This document shows, piece after piece, positions 20,694-28,027 of a DNA stretch of 64,000 nucleotides. A program made the position numbers and the translations under genes. Positions within the stretch are counted from its first letter, which is position 1. Every line of letters starts with the position of its first letter. The DNA lies in the NCBI RefSeq assembly GCF_002205895.1, contig NZ_NJDE01000019.1:62001-126000 (forward strand), given 5' to 3'. This DNA is from Saccharibacillus sp. O23 (GTDB lineage: Bacteria; Bacillota; Bacilli; Paenibacillales; Paenibacillaceae). Under the pieces are notes generated by a model. That model saw nothing but the letters and a program-made list of their open reading frames with translations, made no database searches and had not been told where the DNA came from.

Positions 20694-21974
20694 ATGGAAC
20701 GCTTGGTCTACGAACATTTGCAGGAAACGCTGTACCACGAAAAATTGGACAACGGCTTGAACGTTTACGTGCTGCCGAAAGAAGGTTTCCAGAAGACGTA
20801 CGCGACCTTCTCGACCAACTACGGTTCGGTCGACAACCGTTTCCGCGTCGCCGGTCAAGAAGAACACCGGGTACCGGACGGCATCGCCCATTTTCTGGAG
20901 CATAAAGTCTTCGAGGAGCCGGAAGGCGACGTGTTCCTCAAATTCTCGACGCAGGGCGCTTCGTCCAACGCGTTCACCAGTTTCGATCAGACCGTGTACT
21001 TGTTCTCGGCGACGGAGAAGATCGAAGAGAATTTGGAGACGCTGATCGATTTCGTGCAGAATCCTTATTTCACCGACGAGAACGTGGAAAAAGAAAAAGG
21101 GATCATCGGCCAAGAAATTCAGATGTATCAGGATAACCCGGATTGGCGCGTCTATTACGGATTGATCGAGGCGCTGTACAGCGTCCATCCGGTTCATATC
21201 GATATCGCGGGCACGATCGAATCGATCAGCGAGATCACCAAAGAGACGCTCTACACCTGCTACAACACGTTCTACCATCCGAGCAACATGCTGCTGTTCG
21301 TGGTCGGCGGCGTCGATCCCGAGCAGGTCATCGAACAAGTAAGACGCAACCAAGCCGGGAAAAACTACGGTCCGCAGGCCGAGATCGAAAGATTTTTCGA
21401 CGCGGAGCCGGAAGAAGTGGCGCAGGAGCGCAAAGAACTCAATCTGCCGGTATCGCTGCCCAAATGCCTGTTCGGCTTCAAAGAAACGGCGCCGGGAATC
21501 GACGGACCGGAGTTGGTCAAAATGGATTTGACGACCGAAGTCGTGTTCGATCTTCTGCTCGGAAGCAGCACGCCGCTGTATCAGAAATTGTATGACGAAG
21601 CGCTGATCACGGACGGCTTCGGCGGCGACTTCCGCGCGACCCCGCAGTACGCGTTCTCCGTCATCGGCGGCGATACGCGCGATCCGGACCTGCTGATGCA
21701 GCGCGTCCGCGAAGAGTCGGAACGCCTGATCGAGAGCGGCTTCGACGCTACGGCTTTCGAACGCGCCCGCAAAAAGAAAATCGGCAATTACCTGCGCATG
21801 CTCAATTCGCCGGAAAACATCGCCCACGAGTTTACCCGGTACAAATTCGGCGGCGGCGACCTGTTCGCGGTGCTGGAGATCTTCGAAAACATGACGCTGG
21901 AAGAAGTGAACGCGCGGCTGCGCGAGCATGTCCGTTGGGATCGCTGCGCCGCGTCGATCGTGCGGGGCGCGTAA
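20694..21974 (+). CDS. ymfH: M16-family zinc peptidase YmfH
   Basis: Catalytic-looking pitrilysin homologue of 426 residues with HFLEH (inverted zinc motif) and the distal glutamate in EKGIIGQEIQMY. It presumably pairs with the degenerate YmfF, as in other two-subunit M16 peptidases; this pairing is inferred. Two in-frame ATG codons (20688, 20694) exist; 20694 has better spacing from GAGGGGG, while 20688 overlaps the ymfF stop as ATGA. The TAA overlaps the ymfI start by one base. Confidence 0.88.
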   Translation: MERLVYEHLQETLYHEKLDNGLNVYVLPKEGFQKTYATFSTNYGSVDNRFRVAGQEEHRVPDGIAHFLEHKVFEEPEGDVFLKFSTQGASSNAFTSFDQTVYLFSATEKIEENLETLIDFVQNPYFTDENVEKEKGIIGQEIQMYQDNPDWRVYYGLIEALYSVHPVHIDIAGTIESISEITKETLYTCYNTFYHPSNMLLFVVGGVDPEQVIEQVRRNQAGKNYGPQAEIERFFDAEPEEVAQERKELNLPVSLPKCLFGFKETAPGIDGPELVKMDLTTEVVFDLLLGSSTPLYQKLYDEALITDGFGGDFRATPQYAFSVIGGDTRDPDLLMQRVREESERLIESGFDATAFERARKKKIGNYLRMLNSPENIAHEFTRYKFGGGDLFAVLEIFENMTLEEVNARLREHVRWDRCAASIVRGA

Positions 21975-22747
21975 TGGCGGACGGCGAGCAAAAAGGACGG
22001 CGCAAGCCGTCCGACACCGCCGTGCTGATCACCGGCGCTTCGGGCGGTATCGGCTCCGCCATCGCAGAACGGTTCGCGGCCGACGGCTGCCGGGTGGCGC
22101 TGCATTATTCGGCGTCGGCGGAAGCCGTGCGCGCGGCCGCCGACCGCTGCGCGTCGCTCGGAGCGGCTCAGGTGCTGACCGCGCGCGCGAACGTGGGCGA
22201 TAAAGCCGAGGTGCTGCGTATGCGCGACGAATTGGCCAAAGCCGGTTTCGTGCCGAACGTGCTCGTCAACAATGCCGGCGTGGCGCATTACGGCATGCTT
22301 CAGGACGTGACGGAAGAAGAGTGGGACCGCGTCATGAACATCAATCTCAAAGGCACTTTTTTATGCAGTCAAGCTTTTATGGGAGAAATGATCGCTCGCC
22401 GCTTCGGACGCATCGTCAATATCTCTTCGGTATGGGGATTGGCTGGCGCTTCGTGCGAAGTCGTCTATTCGGCGGCAAAAGGAGGAATCAACGCCTTTAC
22501 CAAGGCGCTTGCCAAAGAACTCGCCCTGTCGGGCGTTTCGGTAAATGCGGTGGCTCCCGGAGCCGTACGGACGGCCATGCTCGATTCGCTGTCCGCGGAA
22601 GAACTGAACGATCTGGCCGAAGAAATCCCGATGGGACGTCTGGCCGAACCTCGGGAGATCGCGGAGACGGTCCGTTTCTTGTCGCTTCCGGAATCGGCCT
22701 ACATGACCGGGCAGATCCTGAGTCCCAACGGCGGATGGGTAACGTAA
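21974..22747 (+). CDS. ymfI: SDR-family oxidoreductase YmfI (FabG-like)
   Basis: Short-chain dehydrogenase/reductase of 257 residues, with the cofactor motif TGASGGIG, the structural NNAG, the catalytic Ser in NISSVWG and YSAAK. The closest general type is 3-oxoacyl-ACP reductase, but the substrate cannot be read from sequence. Its ATG shares one base with the ymfH stop, so it is the third gene of the operon. A C-terminal segment SAYMTGQILSPNGGW is typical of the family. Confidence 0.88.
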   Translation: MADGEQKGRRKPSDTAVLITGASGGIGSAIAERFAADGCRVALHYSASAEAVRAAADRCASLGAAQVLTARANVGDKAEVLRMRDELAKAGFVPNVLVNNAGVAHYGMLQDVTEEEWDRVMNINLKGTFLCSQAFMGEMIARRFGRIVNISSVWGLAGASCEVVYSAAKGGINAFTKALAKELALSGVSVNAVAPGAVRTAMLDSLSAEELNDLAEEIPMGRLAEPREIAETVRFLSLPESAYMTGQILSPNGGWVT

Positions 22748-22806
22748 AGCCCGTTCGGGGCCGTCGATCCGGTCGAATGCGAGATATTAGGTTAAGAATC
22801 TGTTTC

Positions 22807-22835
22807 TTGCGTTTAAACGGCATTTTTAATATCAT
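22807..22835 (+). promoter_or_regulatory. Probable sigma-A promoter of ymfK
   Basis: TTGCGT (22807-22812), 17-bp spacer, TATCAT (22830-22835), about 90 nt before the ymfK start. Confidence 0.5.
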
Positions 22836-22925
22836 TAGACGAAGATTGAAGTCGAAGCGCGGACCGTGCTCTGCGGCCGGCCGGGAGACTTCAAAATCGC
22901 GCGGGATACGGAAGTGAGAGGGATC

Positions 22926-23693
22926 ATGGAAACCAAACAATGGTATATGGAATATCGCATACATAAGAATCGGCCGGGCCTGCTCGGGGACATCGCGTCG
23001 ATTCTGGGGATGCTGGAAGTCAATATCATCACGATCAACGGCGTCGAAGGGCGGACGCGGGGCATGCTGCTGGAAACGACGGACGACGAGAAAATCCAAC
23101 TGCTGGGCGCCATGCTCAAAAAAGTCGACAGCGTCACGGTGACGGCCCTGCGTCCTCCGAAGCTGGTCGATATTTTGGCTGTTCGCCACGGCCGCTACAT
23201 CGAACGCGATTCGGACGATCGCAAGACGTTCCGTTTCACGCGCGACGAACTGGGGCTGCTGGTCGATTTTCTGGGCGAACTGTTCAAACGCGAAGGCAAC
23301 CAAGTGATCGGGCTGCGAGGAATGCCGCGCGTCGGCAAGACCGAGTCGATCATCGCCGGCAGCGTCTGCGCCATGAAGCACTGGACGTTCGTTTCTTCGA
23401 CGCTGCTGCGCCAAACGGTCCGCAGCCAGATGTCGGAAGACGAGATGAACCCGAACAACGTCTTTATCATCGACGGAATCGTAAGCACGATCCGCTCCAA
23501 CGAAAAGCATTACCAACTGCTCAAAGAAATCATGGCGATGCCGTGCACCAAAGTGATCGAACATCCGGATATCTTTATGCGGGAGTCGGAATACGACCAC
23601 TCCCAGTTCGATATGATCATCGAGCTTCGCAGTACGCCGGACGAAGAAATCATCTACGATACTTTCGCCAACAGCTACACCGACGACATCTAG
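22926..23693 (+). CDS. ymfK: YmfK/DUF3388 family protein
   Basis: Conserved Firmicute protein of unknown function, 255 residues. The N-terminal ~75 residues look like an ACT domain (KNRPGLLGDIASILGMLEVN...), and the rest holds a P-loop-like GMPRVGKTE at about residue 140 followed by a hydrophobic strand ending FIIDG that could be a Walker B. This suggests a small-molecule-sensing nucleotide-binding protein, which is inference. It sits between ymfI and rodZ as in Bacillus. A hairpin with a short T-run (about 23700-23731) follows it. Confidence 0.85.
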   Translation: METKQWYMEYRIHKNRPGLLGDIASILGMLEVNIITINGVEGRTRGMLLETTDDEKIQLLGAMLKKVDSVTVTALRPPKLVDILAVRHGRYIERDSDDRKTFRFTRDELGLLVDFLGELFKREGNQVIGLRGMPRVGKTESIIAGSVCAMKHWTFVSSTLLRQTVRSQMSEDEMNPNNVFIIDGIVSTIRSNEKHYQLLKEIMAMPCTKVIEHPDIFMRESEYDHSQFDMIIELRSTPDEEIIYDTFANSYTDDI

Positions 23694-23754
23694 GAATCTG
23701 AGCTTTCCGGCATGATCCGGAAGCTTTCGAATACGACGAGGAGGGATGAACGGA

Positions 23755-24828
23755 ATGTCCGATCTGGGACAGCAACTCAAAGACGCCCGTTTGCAAAAAG
23801 GGCTATCGCTCGAAGACGTACAGGAAATGACCAAAATCCGTAAACGCTATTTGGAGGCGATCGAGCAAGGAGACTTCAAGGTTCTTCCCGGAAGTTTCTA
23901 CGTGCGCGCCTTTATCAAAACTTATGCGGAAGCCGTGGATCTCGACGCGGAGACGCTGCTGCAAAACCATCCGAAAGACGTGCCGGCGGCCGAGCCGGAA
24001 AGCGTCATGGAGCCGGTATTGACCAAACGTTCGGCGCGCACTTCCGCTTCGGGCGGAGGCGGCGCGAGAACGGGCGGAGGACGCGGCGAAGGCAGCAAAG
24101 GCCTTTCGACGGCGCTGATGTGGACGTTCCCGATCCTGATTCTGATCATCGTGGCGATCGTCTACATCAACAGCACCAAACCGGAATCCGGTACGGCGAA
24201 TAACAACGAAGAAACCAAAGCCACGACGCAGAAGCCGGCCGATAACGCCACCACCAAACCGGCCGACGACAAGACGACCGACCCGGGAACGACGGGCGGA
24301 GGCACGCAAAGCCCGGGAACGACGGAAGAAACCGATCCTGCGACGCCGCCTGCCGACAATGCCGGCGATACGACGGCGACGAACGACGCTCCGGCAGGAA
24401 CGGACAATACGCAGACGGAAGAAGACCCGAATGCCCAAACAGGCACGGACCCGGCCGCCACGACCGAGGAAACGGGCACGGAAGAAACCGGCTCGACGCC
24501 GAACACGAGCGGATCGACCATCGTGACCCCTGCCGGCCAAGAAGGCAAAACGACCGTCTTCAACGCTCAGCCCGCGCAAGGCGGCACCGTCAAAGTGACG
24601 ATCAACGCCAGCGGCGGCAGCTGGTTGGAAGTCTATCGCGGCAGCACGAGCGGCGAAAAGTTGTATTACAAGATGACCGAAGAAGGCGATTCGTTTACGT
24701 ATGATCTGGATGCGCAAGGCCTGTACATCAAATCGGGCTATTCGCCGGTAACCGATATCCGGATCGACGGCCAACAGATCAAAGACGGCAAGACGACTTC
24801 CCGTTTTAAAATCAACTTGGTGCAATAA
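23755..24828 (+). CDS. rodZ: RodZ-like cell-shape protein (YmfM)
   Basis: Membrane-anchored helix-turn-helix protein that links MreB and the elongation machinery in other bacteria. It has 357 residues: a cytoplasmic HTH_25 domain (1-85), a basic linker, one transmembrane helix (WTFPILILIIVAIVYIN, ~125-141), a long Thr/Pro/Glu-rich extracellular linker (~145-265) and a C-terminal DUF4115/RodZ beta domain. ATG 23755 matches the family N-terminus (MSDLGQQLKDARLQKG); an ATG at 23746 sits too close to GAGGAGG. It is followed by the unusual hairpin at 24828. Confidence 0.9.
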   Translation: MSDLGQQLKDARLQKGLSLEDVQEMTKIRKRYLEAIEQGDFKVLPGSFYVRAFIKTYAEAVDLDAETLLQNHPKDVPAAEPESVMEPVLTKRSARTSASGGGGARTGGGRGEGSKGLSTALMWTFPILILIIVAIVYINSTKPESGTANNNEETKATTQKPADNATTKPADDKTTDPGTTGGGTQSPGTTEETDPATPPADNAGDTTATNDAPAGTDNTQTEEDPNAQTGTDPAATTEETGTEETGSTPNTSGSTIVTPAGQEGKTTVFNAQPAQGGTVKVTINASGGSWLEVYRGSTSGEKLYYKMTEEGDSFTYDLDAQGLYIKSGYSPVTDIRIDGQQIKDGKTTSRFKINLVQ

Positions 24829-24872
24829 CGTTTTTGGGCCTTCGAACGCTCCACTCGAAGGCCCAAAAACGT
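24828..24872 (+). repeat. Perfect 18-bp inverted repeat after rodZ with reversed A/T polarity
   Basis: Arms ACGTTTTTGGGCCTTCGA (24828-24845) and its exact complement (24855-24872) flank a 9-nt loop. The T-run is on the 5' arm and the A-run on the 3' arm, on both strands, the reverse of a normal bidirectional terminator. It begins at the last base of the rodZ stop codon. Confidence 0.9.
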
Positions 24873-24894
24873 CAGATTCGTTCACGCCCCAAGA

Positions 24895-24990
24895 ACGAAT
24901 CGTTAAAGCAAATCCAAAACGAATCGTTAAAGCAAATCCCAAACGAATCGTTAAAGCAAATCCCAAACGAATCGTTAAATCGCATCCCTA
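24895..24990 (+). repeat. 24-bp direct repeat, about four copies, before yajQ
   Basis: Copies begin at 24895, 24919, 24943 and 24967 with a constant period of 24. The core is ACGAATCGTTAAAGCAAATC, with the last copy diverging after about 13 bases. Each copy holds a short dyad (ACG..CGT). The period is a multiple of three and the frame of yajQ stays open through it (NESLKQIP repeated), but the ribosome-binding site at 25009-25016 places the start downstream. Confidence 0.9.
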
Positions 24991-25022
24991 ACACGCATCC
25001 CCCTTCAGAAAGGAAGATCACT

Positions 25023-25514
25023 ATGGCTTCTGAAAGCTCGATGGATATCGTATCCAAAATGGATATGCAAGAACTCAAAAACGCGATCGATCAAGCGGAG
25101 CGCGAAATCGCCAGCCGATTCGACTTCAAAGACACCAAAACCAGCTTCGATCTGCAAAAAGATTCGCTGACGGTCGTGTCCGACGACGATTACAAACTCG
25201 GCGCGGTAATCGATATTCTTCAATCGAAGATGATCAAACGCGGCGTGCCGTTCAAAAACTTGGAGTTCGGCAAAGTCGAAGCGGCTTCGCTGAACACGGT
25301 CCGCCAGAAACTCGGACTGAAATCCGGCATCGAATCGGACAGCTCGAAGAAGATCAACACGTTGATCCGCGATTCCAAGCTCAAAGTCAAAAGCCAGATC
25401 CAAGGCGATCAAATCCGCGTCACGTCAAAAAGCAAAGACGATCTTCAAGCCGTCATGAAACTGCTGCGCGAAGCGGACCTGCCGATCGAACTGCAATTCA
25501 CGAATTTCAAATGA
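25023..25514 (+). CDS. yajQ: YajQ-family cyclic-di-GMP/nucleotide-binding protein
   Basis: Protein of 163 residues made of two similar RRM-like ferredoxin folds (DUF520). Members bind RNA/nucleotides, and some Gram-negative homologues bind c-di-GMP; the role in Firmicutes is not settled. The start MASESSMDIVSKMDMQELKN is typical, and ATG 25023 follows AAAGGAAG. The frame is open upstream through the 24-bp repeats, which could in principle give an N-terminal extension, but no ribosome-binding site supports it. A strong terminator follows. Confidence 0.93.
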   Translation: MASESSMDIVSKMDMQELKNAIDQAEREIASRFDFKDTKTSFDLQKDSLTVVSDDDYKLGAVIDILQSKMIKRGVPFKNLEFGKVEAASLNTVRQKLGLKSGIESDSSKKINTLIRDSKLKVKSQIQGDQIRVTSKSKDDLQAVMKLLREADLPIELQFTNFK

Positions 25515-25528
25515 TGATTCCCGCCTCG

Positions 25529-25564
25529 AACCCTTCGTTTTCGCCAGGAAAACGAAGGGTTTTT
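25529..25564 (+). terminator. Intrinsic terminator after yajQ
   Basis: Fourteen-bp perfect stem AACCCTTCGTTTTC/GAAAACGAAGGGTT, then about five T. Confidence 0.92.
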
Positions 25565-25689
25565 GCGTGTTAGCGAAGCCCGGCAAGAAGCAGGCAAGCG
25601 TTTTGACACCAAAAGTTTCGGATATTATACTTGTAAAGTTGAAAAGAGAAATCGGGTACAAAACCCGATCGGAAGGAATGGATAAACCA

Positions 25690-26277
25690 ATGAATCTTCC
25701 CAACCGTATCACGATGAGCCGAATCGTGCTGATCCCGATCATGATGGTCTTTCTGCTGGCGGATCTGCCTTTTCTGCCGGAACCGATCGTCTGGCACGGC
25801 GTCGAACTGGGCTGGGGCCAGTTGATCGCCTGCATCATCTTCATCATCGCTTCGTGCACCGACGGGATCGACGGCTATATCGCGCGCAGCCGCAACCTCG
25901 TGACCAATCTGGGCAAACTGCTGGACCCGCTCGCCGACAAATTGCTCGTATCCGCGGCGTTCATCTCGCTCGTGCAAATGGATAAGCTCGCCGCGTGGAT
26001 GGCGATCGTGATCATCAGCCGCGAGTTCGCCGTTACCGGCCTGCGCCAGATCGCGCTGCTCGACGGAGCCGTCATGGCCGCCGGAGCCGGAGGCAAGATC
26101 AAGACCGTGCTTCAGATCGTGGCGATCGCTCTGCTGCTGCTGAACAACCTGCCGTTCGAGATCTGGAACTTCCCCGCCGATACGATCTTCGTATGGGCAG
26201 CCGTGATCGTTACCGTTTATTCCGGAGTCGATTACTTTGTTCGTAACCGTCGATTACTGAAACAGTCGAACGCGTAA
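25690..26277 (+). CDS. pgsA: CDP-diacylglycerol-glycerol-3-phosphate 3-phosphatidyltransferase
   Basis: Integral membrane enzyme making phosphatidylglycerol phosphate, the committed step to phosphatidylglycerol and cardiolipin. It has 195 residues, about five or six membrane helices, and the CDP-alcohol phosphotransferase signature TDGIDGYIARSRNLVTNLGK with PLADKL after it (D-G-x2-A-R-x8-G-x3-D-x3-D). ATG 25690 gives the family N-terminus MNLPNRIT; ATG 25678 is a weaker alternative abutting GGAAGGA. The last 11 codons and the stop lie inside the first unit of the 54-bp hairpin array, so the C-terminus is encoded by repeat DNA. Confidence 0.94.
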   Translation: MNLPNRITMSRIVLIPIMMVFLLADLPFLPEPIVWHGVELGWGQLIACIIFIIASCTDGIDGYIARSRNLVTNLGKLLDPLADKLLVSAAFISLVQMDKLAAWMAIVIISREFAVTGLRQIALLDGAVMAAGAGGKIKTVLQIVAIALLLLNNLPFEIWNFPADTIFVWAAVIVTVYSGVDYFVRNRRLLKQSNA

Positions 26278-26438
26278 GCGCGACTTCGGTAATCGACGAA
26301 CCGTCATTTGTTGAAATTGTCGAACGCGTAAGCGCGACTTCAACAAATGACGAACCGTCGATTACTGAAACAGTCGAACGCGTAAGCGCGACTTCAGTAA
26401 TCGACGAACCGTCATTTGCCGAAACAGTCGAACGTCTA
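26245..26438 (+). repeat. Tandem array of 54-bp hairpin units between pgsA and cinA
   Basis: Three full units (26245-26298, 26299-26352, 26353-26406) and a degenerate fourth (26407-26438). Each full unit has 14-nt arms flanking the invariant core GTCGAACGCGTAAGCGCGAC, itself a GTCG/CGAC + CGC/GCG hairpin with a GTAA loop. Arms in units 1 and 3 are CGTCGATTACTGAA; in unit 2 they are CGTCATTTGTTGAA with a perfectly complementary right arm. The arms thus co-vary. No T-run follows any unit. Confidence 0.95.
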
Positions 26439-26476
26439 ATTTCACCTACTCTCAAACCATTGGAGCGTGACGCATC

Positions 26477-27742
26477 GTGAAAGCCGAAATCATTGCCGTA
26501 GGAACCGAACTTTTGCTGGGTCAAATCGTAAACACGAACGCGCAGTATCTCTCGCGAGAGCTGGCGGCGCTCGGGATCGACGTTTATTTTCAAACCGTGG
26601 TCGGAGACAACAAAGACCGGCTCAAGCAGGCGATCGAATTGGCGAAAAGCCGGGCCGACGTGCTGGTATTCTCCGGCGGCATCGGACCGACCCAAGACGA
26701 TCTGACCAAAGACGCGATCGCCGAGGTGCTGGGCCGCGAGCTGCGTACCGACCGGCCGGCGATGGACAAAATCACGGAATTTTTCGCGGACCGCGGCGTT
26801 GCCATGACCGAAAACAACAAACGTCAAGCTCTGGTCATCGACGGCTGTACGCCGCTTCCGAATTCGACCGGGCTGGCGGTGGGCGTGGCGATCAGCCAAG
26901 AGAACCATCATTACATCGTTCTGCCGGGACCGCCGAGCGAGCTGAAGCCGATGTTCGAGAACGAGGCGAAGCCTTGGCTGCTGCACCAAGTGCTGACGGA
27001 CGAGATGCCGCTGTACTCGCGTATCCTCAAATTCTCGGGCATCGGCGAATCCGCGCTCGAAGACAAGCTGCTGGATCTGATCGACGCGCAGACGGACCCG
27101 ACGATCGCGCCTTACGCCAAAGAAGGAGAAGTCGCGATCCGCTTGTCCACCAAAGCCGAGAACGTCGAACAAGCGAACGTTAAACTGACTTCGTTGGAAG
27201 TGCAGATCCAGAGCCGCTTGGCCGAATACATGTACGCGAGCGAGGACGTGCCGCTGGAAGAAACGGTCGTCAAGATGATGGGCGATCTCGGCCTGACGGT
27301 AAGCGCGGCGGAGAGCTGCACCGGCGGCATGGTCATGCAGAGCCTCACGACGGTTCCCGGCAGCGCGGCCATGCTCAAAGGCGGGATCGTCTGCTACTCC
27401 AACGAGATGAAAGAAAAGCTGCTCAACGTGCCTCACGAATATCTCGAAGGGACGGACGCGCCCGGCGCCGTGAGCCCGGAAGTGGCCAAAGTGCTCGCCG
27501 AACAGATGCGCATGATCGCCGATTCCGATTTCGGCATATCCGTAACCGGCGTCGCCGGACCGGGATTCTCCGAGCGCAAGCCGGCAGGGCTCGTCTATAT
27601 CGCGATCGCCGAGCGGGGCGGAGAGACCGAGGTGCACGAACTGCGGATCAAAGGCAACCGCGAGACGATCCGCAGACGTTCGACGAAAACGCTGCTGTAC
27701 CGCCTCTGGCGTCGTTTGGTACAAGCGGAGAAGAAGGATTGA
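26477..27742 (+). CDS. cinA: CinA-family protein (nicotinamide-nucleotide amidase domain)
   Basis: Two-domain protein of 421 residues. The N-terminal MoaB/COG1058 domain (MKAEIIAVGTELLLGQIVN.., VFSGGIGPTQDDLT) resembles ADP-ribose pyrophosphatase-type CinA domains; the C-terminal domain (~260-415) is PncC-like, with SAAESCTGG and VTGVAGPG, and deamidates NMN in the pyridine nucleotide cycle. It is competence-linked in naturally transformable species. The GTG start follows GGAGCGTGA. The cinA-recA adjacency is conserved across Firmicutes. Confidence 0.93.
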   Translation: MKAEIIAVGTELLLGQIVNTNAQYLSRELAALGIDVYFQTVVGDNKDRLKQAIELAKSRADVLVFSGGIGPTQDDLTKDAIAEVLGRELRTDRPAMDKITEFFADRGVAMTENNKRQALVIDGCTPLPNSTGLAVGVAISQENHHYIVLPGPPSELKPMFENEAKPWLLHQVLTDEMPLYSRILKFSGIGESALEDKLLDLIDAQTDPTIAPYAKEGEVAIRLSTKAENVEQANVKLTSLEVQIQSRLAEYMYASEDVPLEETVVKMMGDLGLTVSAAESCTGGMVMQSLTTVPGSAAMLKGGIVCYSNEMKEKLLNVPHEYLEGTDAPGAVSPEVAKVLAEQMRMIADSDFGISVTGVAGPGFSERKPAGLVYIAIAERGGETEVHELRIKGNRETIRRRSTKTLLYRLWRRLVQAEKKD

Positions 27743-27768
27743 ACATCCAATAAAAGGCAGCAATGCGT

Positions 27769-27797
27769 TTGACCGGGAACACCGGTTTTGATATAAT
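27769..27797 (+). promoter_or_regulatory. Sigma-A promoter P1 upstream of recA, running into a terminator
   Basis: TTGACC (27769-27774), 17-bp spacer, TATAAT (27792-27797): the best -10 in this intergenic region. The expected start (~27804) is only a few bases before the terminator hairpin at 27810. Confidence 0.8.
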
Positions 27798-27809
27798 AGA
27801 GGTACGGAA

Positions 27810-27848
27810 GAACCGCGGCGATACCAGAGATTCGCCTGCGGTTTTTTT
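27810..27848 (+). terminator. Terminator directly downstream of recA P1
   Basis: Stem AACCGCGGCGA / TCGCC-GCGGTT with one bulged T, loop of about 10 nt, then seven T. It would end the P1 transcript after roughly 45 nt. Confidence 0.85.
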
Positions 27849-27927
27849 GCGGACCGGGGGGCTTTTTCTCTCTGTTTTCGCTTCGAAAACAGGCCGGAAG
27901 GAGCGATGCCCGCGTTCGAAAAAAATG

Positions 27928-27941
27928 CGAATATATGTTCG
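27928..27941 (+). promoter_or_regulatory. LexA (SOS) box of recA
   Basis: CGAATATATGTTCG matches the Bacillus consensus CGAACRNRYGTTYG at 13 of 14 positions. It lies just upstream of the recA -35 element. Confidence 0.82.
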
Positions 27942-27949
27942 AAAAACGC

Positions 27950-27978
27950 TTGGCAAACCCGTCGAAAAGCGGTATGAT
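27950..27978 (+). promoter_or_regulatory. Sigma-A promoter P2 of recA
   Basis: TTGGCA (27950-27955), 17-bp spacer, TATGAT (27973-27978). From the -10 it shares the run ATAGAGGTACGGAA with promoter P1. Confidence 0.85.
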
Positions 27979-28027
27979 AGAGGTACGGAATACGAACAAT
28001 ACCAATAAGATAAAGGGTGTGGACATA

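Noticed and set aside
24834-25022. N-terminal extension of yajQ through the 24-bp repeats
   Set aside because: The only start (TTG 24834) lies inside the hairpin and lacks a Shine-Dalgarno; AAAGGAAG places the start at 25023, which gives the normal N-terminus.
25613-25631. TTGACA with TATACT as the pgsA promoter
   Set aside because: The spacer is only 7 bp; other -10 choices are poor, so no promoter feature is called.
26245-26438. CRISPR array
   Set aside because: The period is constant, but the supposed spacers are shared between units and are complementary to each other within a unit; there are only three copies and no cas genes.
26242-26479. Plus-strand open frame through the 54-bp repeats (repeated ETVERVSATS peptide) ending at the cinA start
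   Set aside because: It is open only because the period is divisible by three; a TAA precedes it and there is no ATG, GTG or usable TTG with a ribosome-binding site.
26210-27763. 517-codon minus-strand frame across cinA and the repeat array
   Set aside because: It is antisense to a well-recognised cinA gene, with no ribosome-binding site and no family resemblance.
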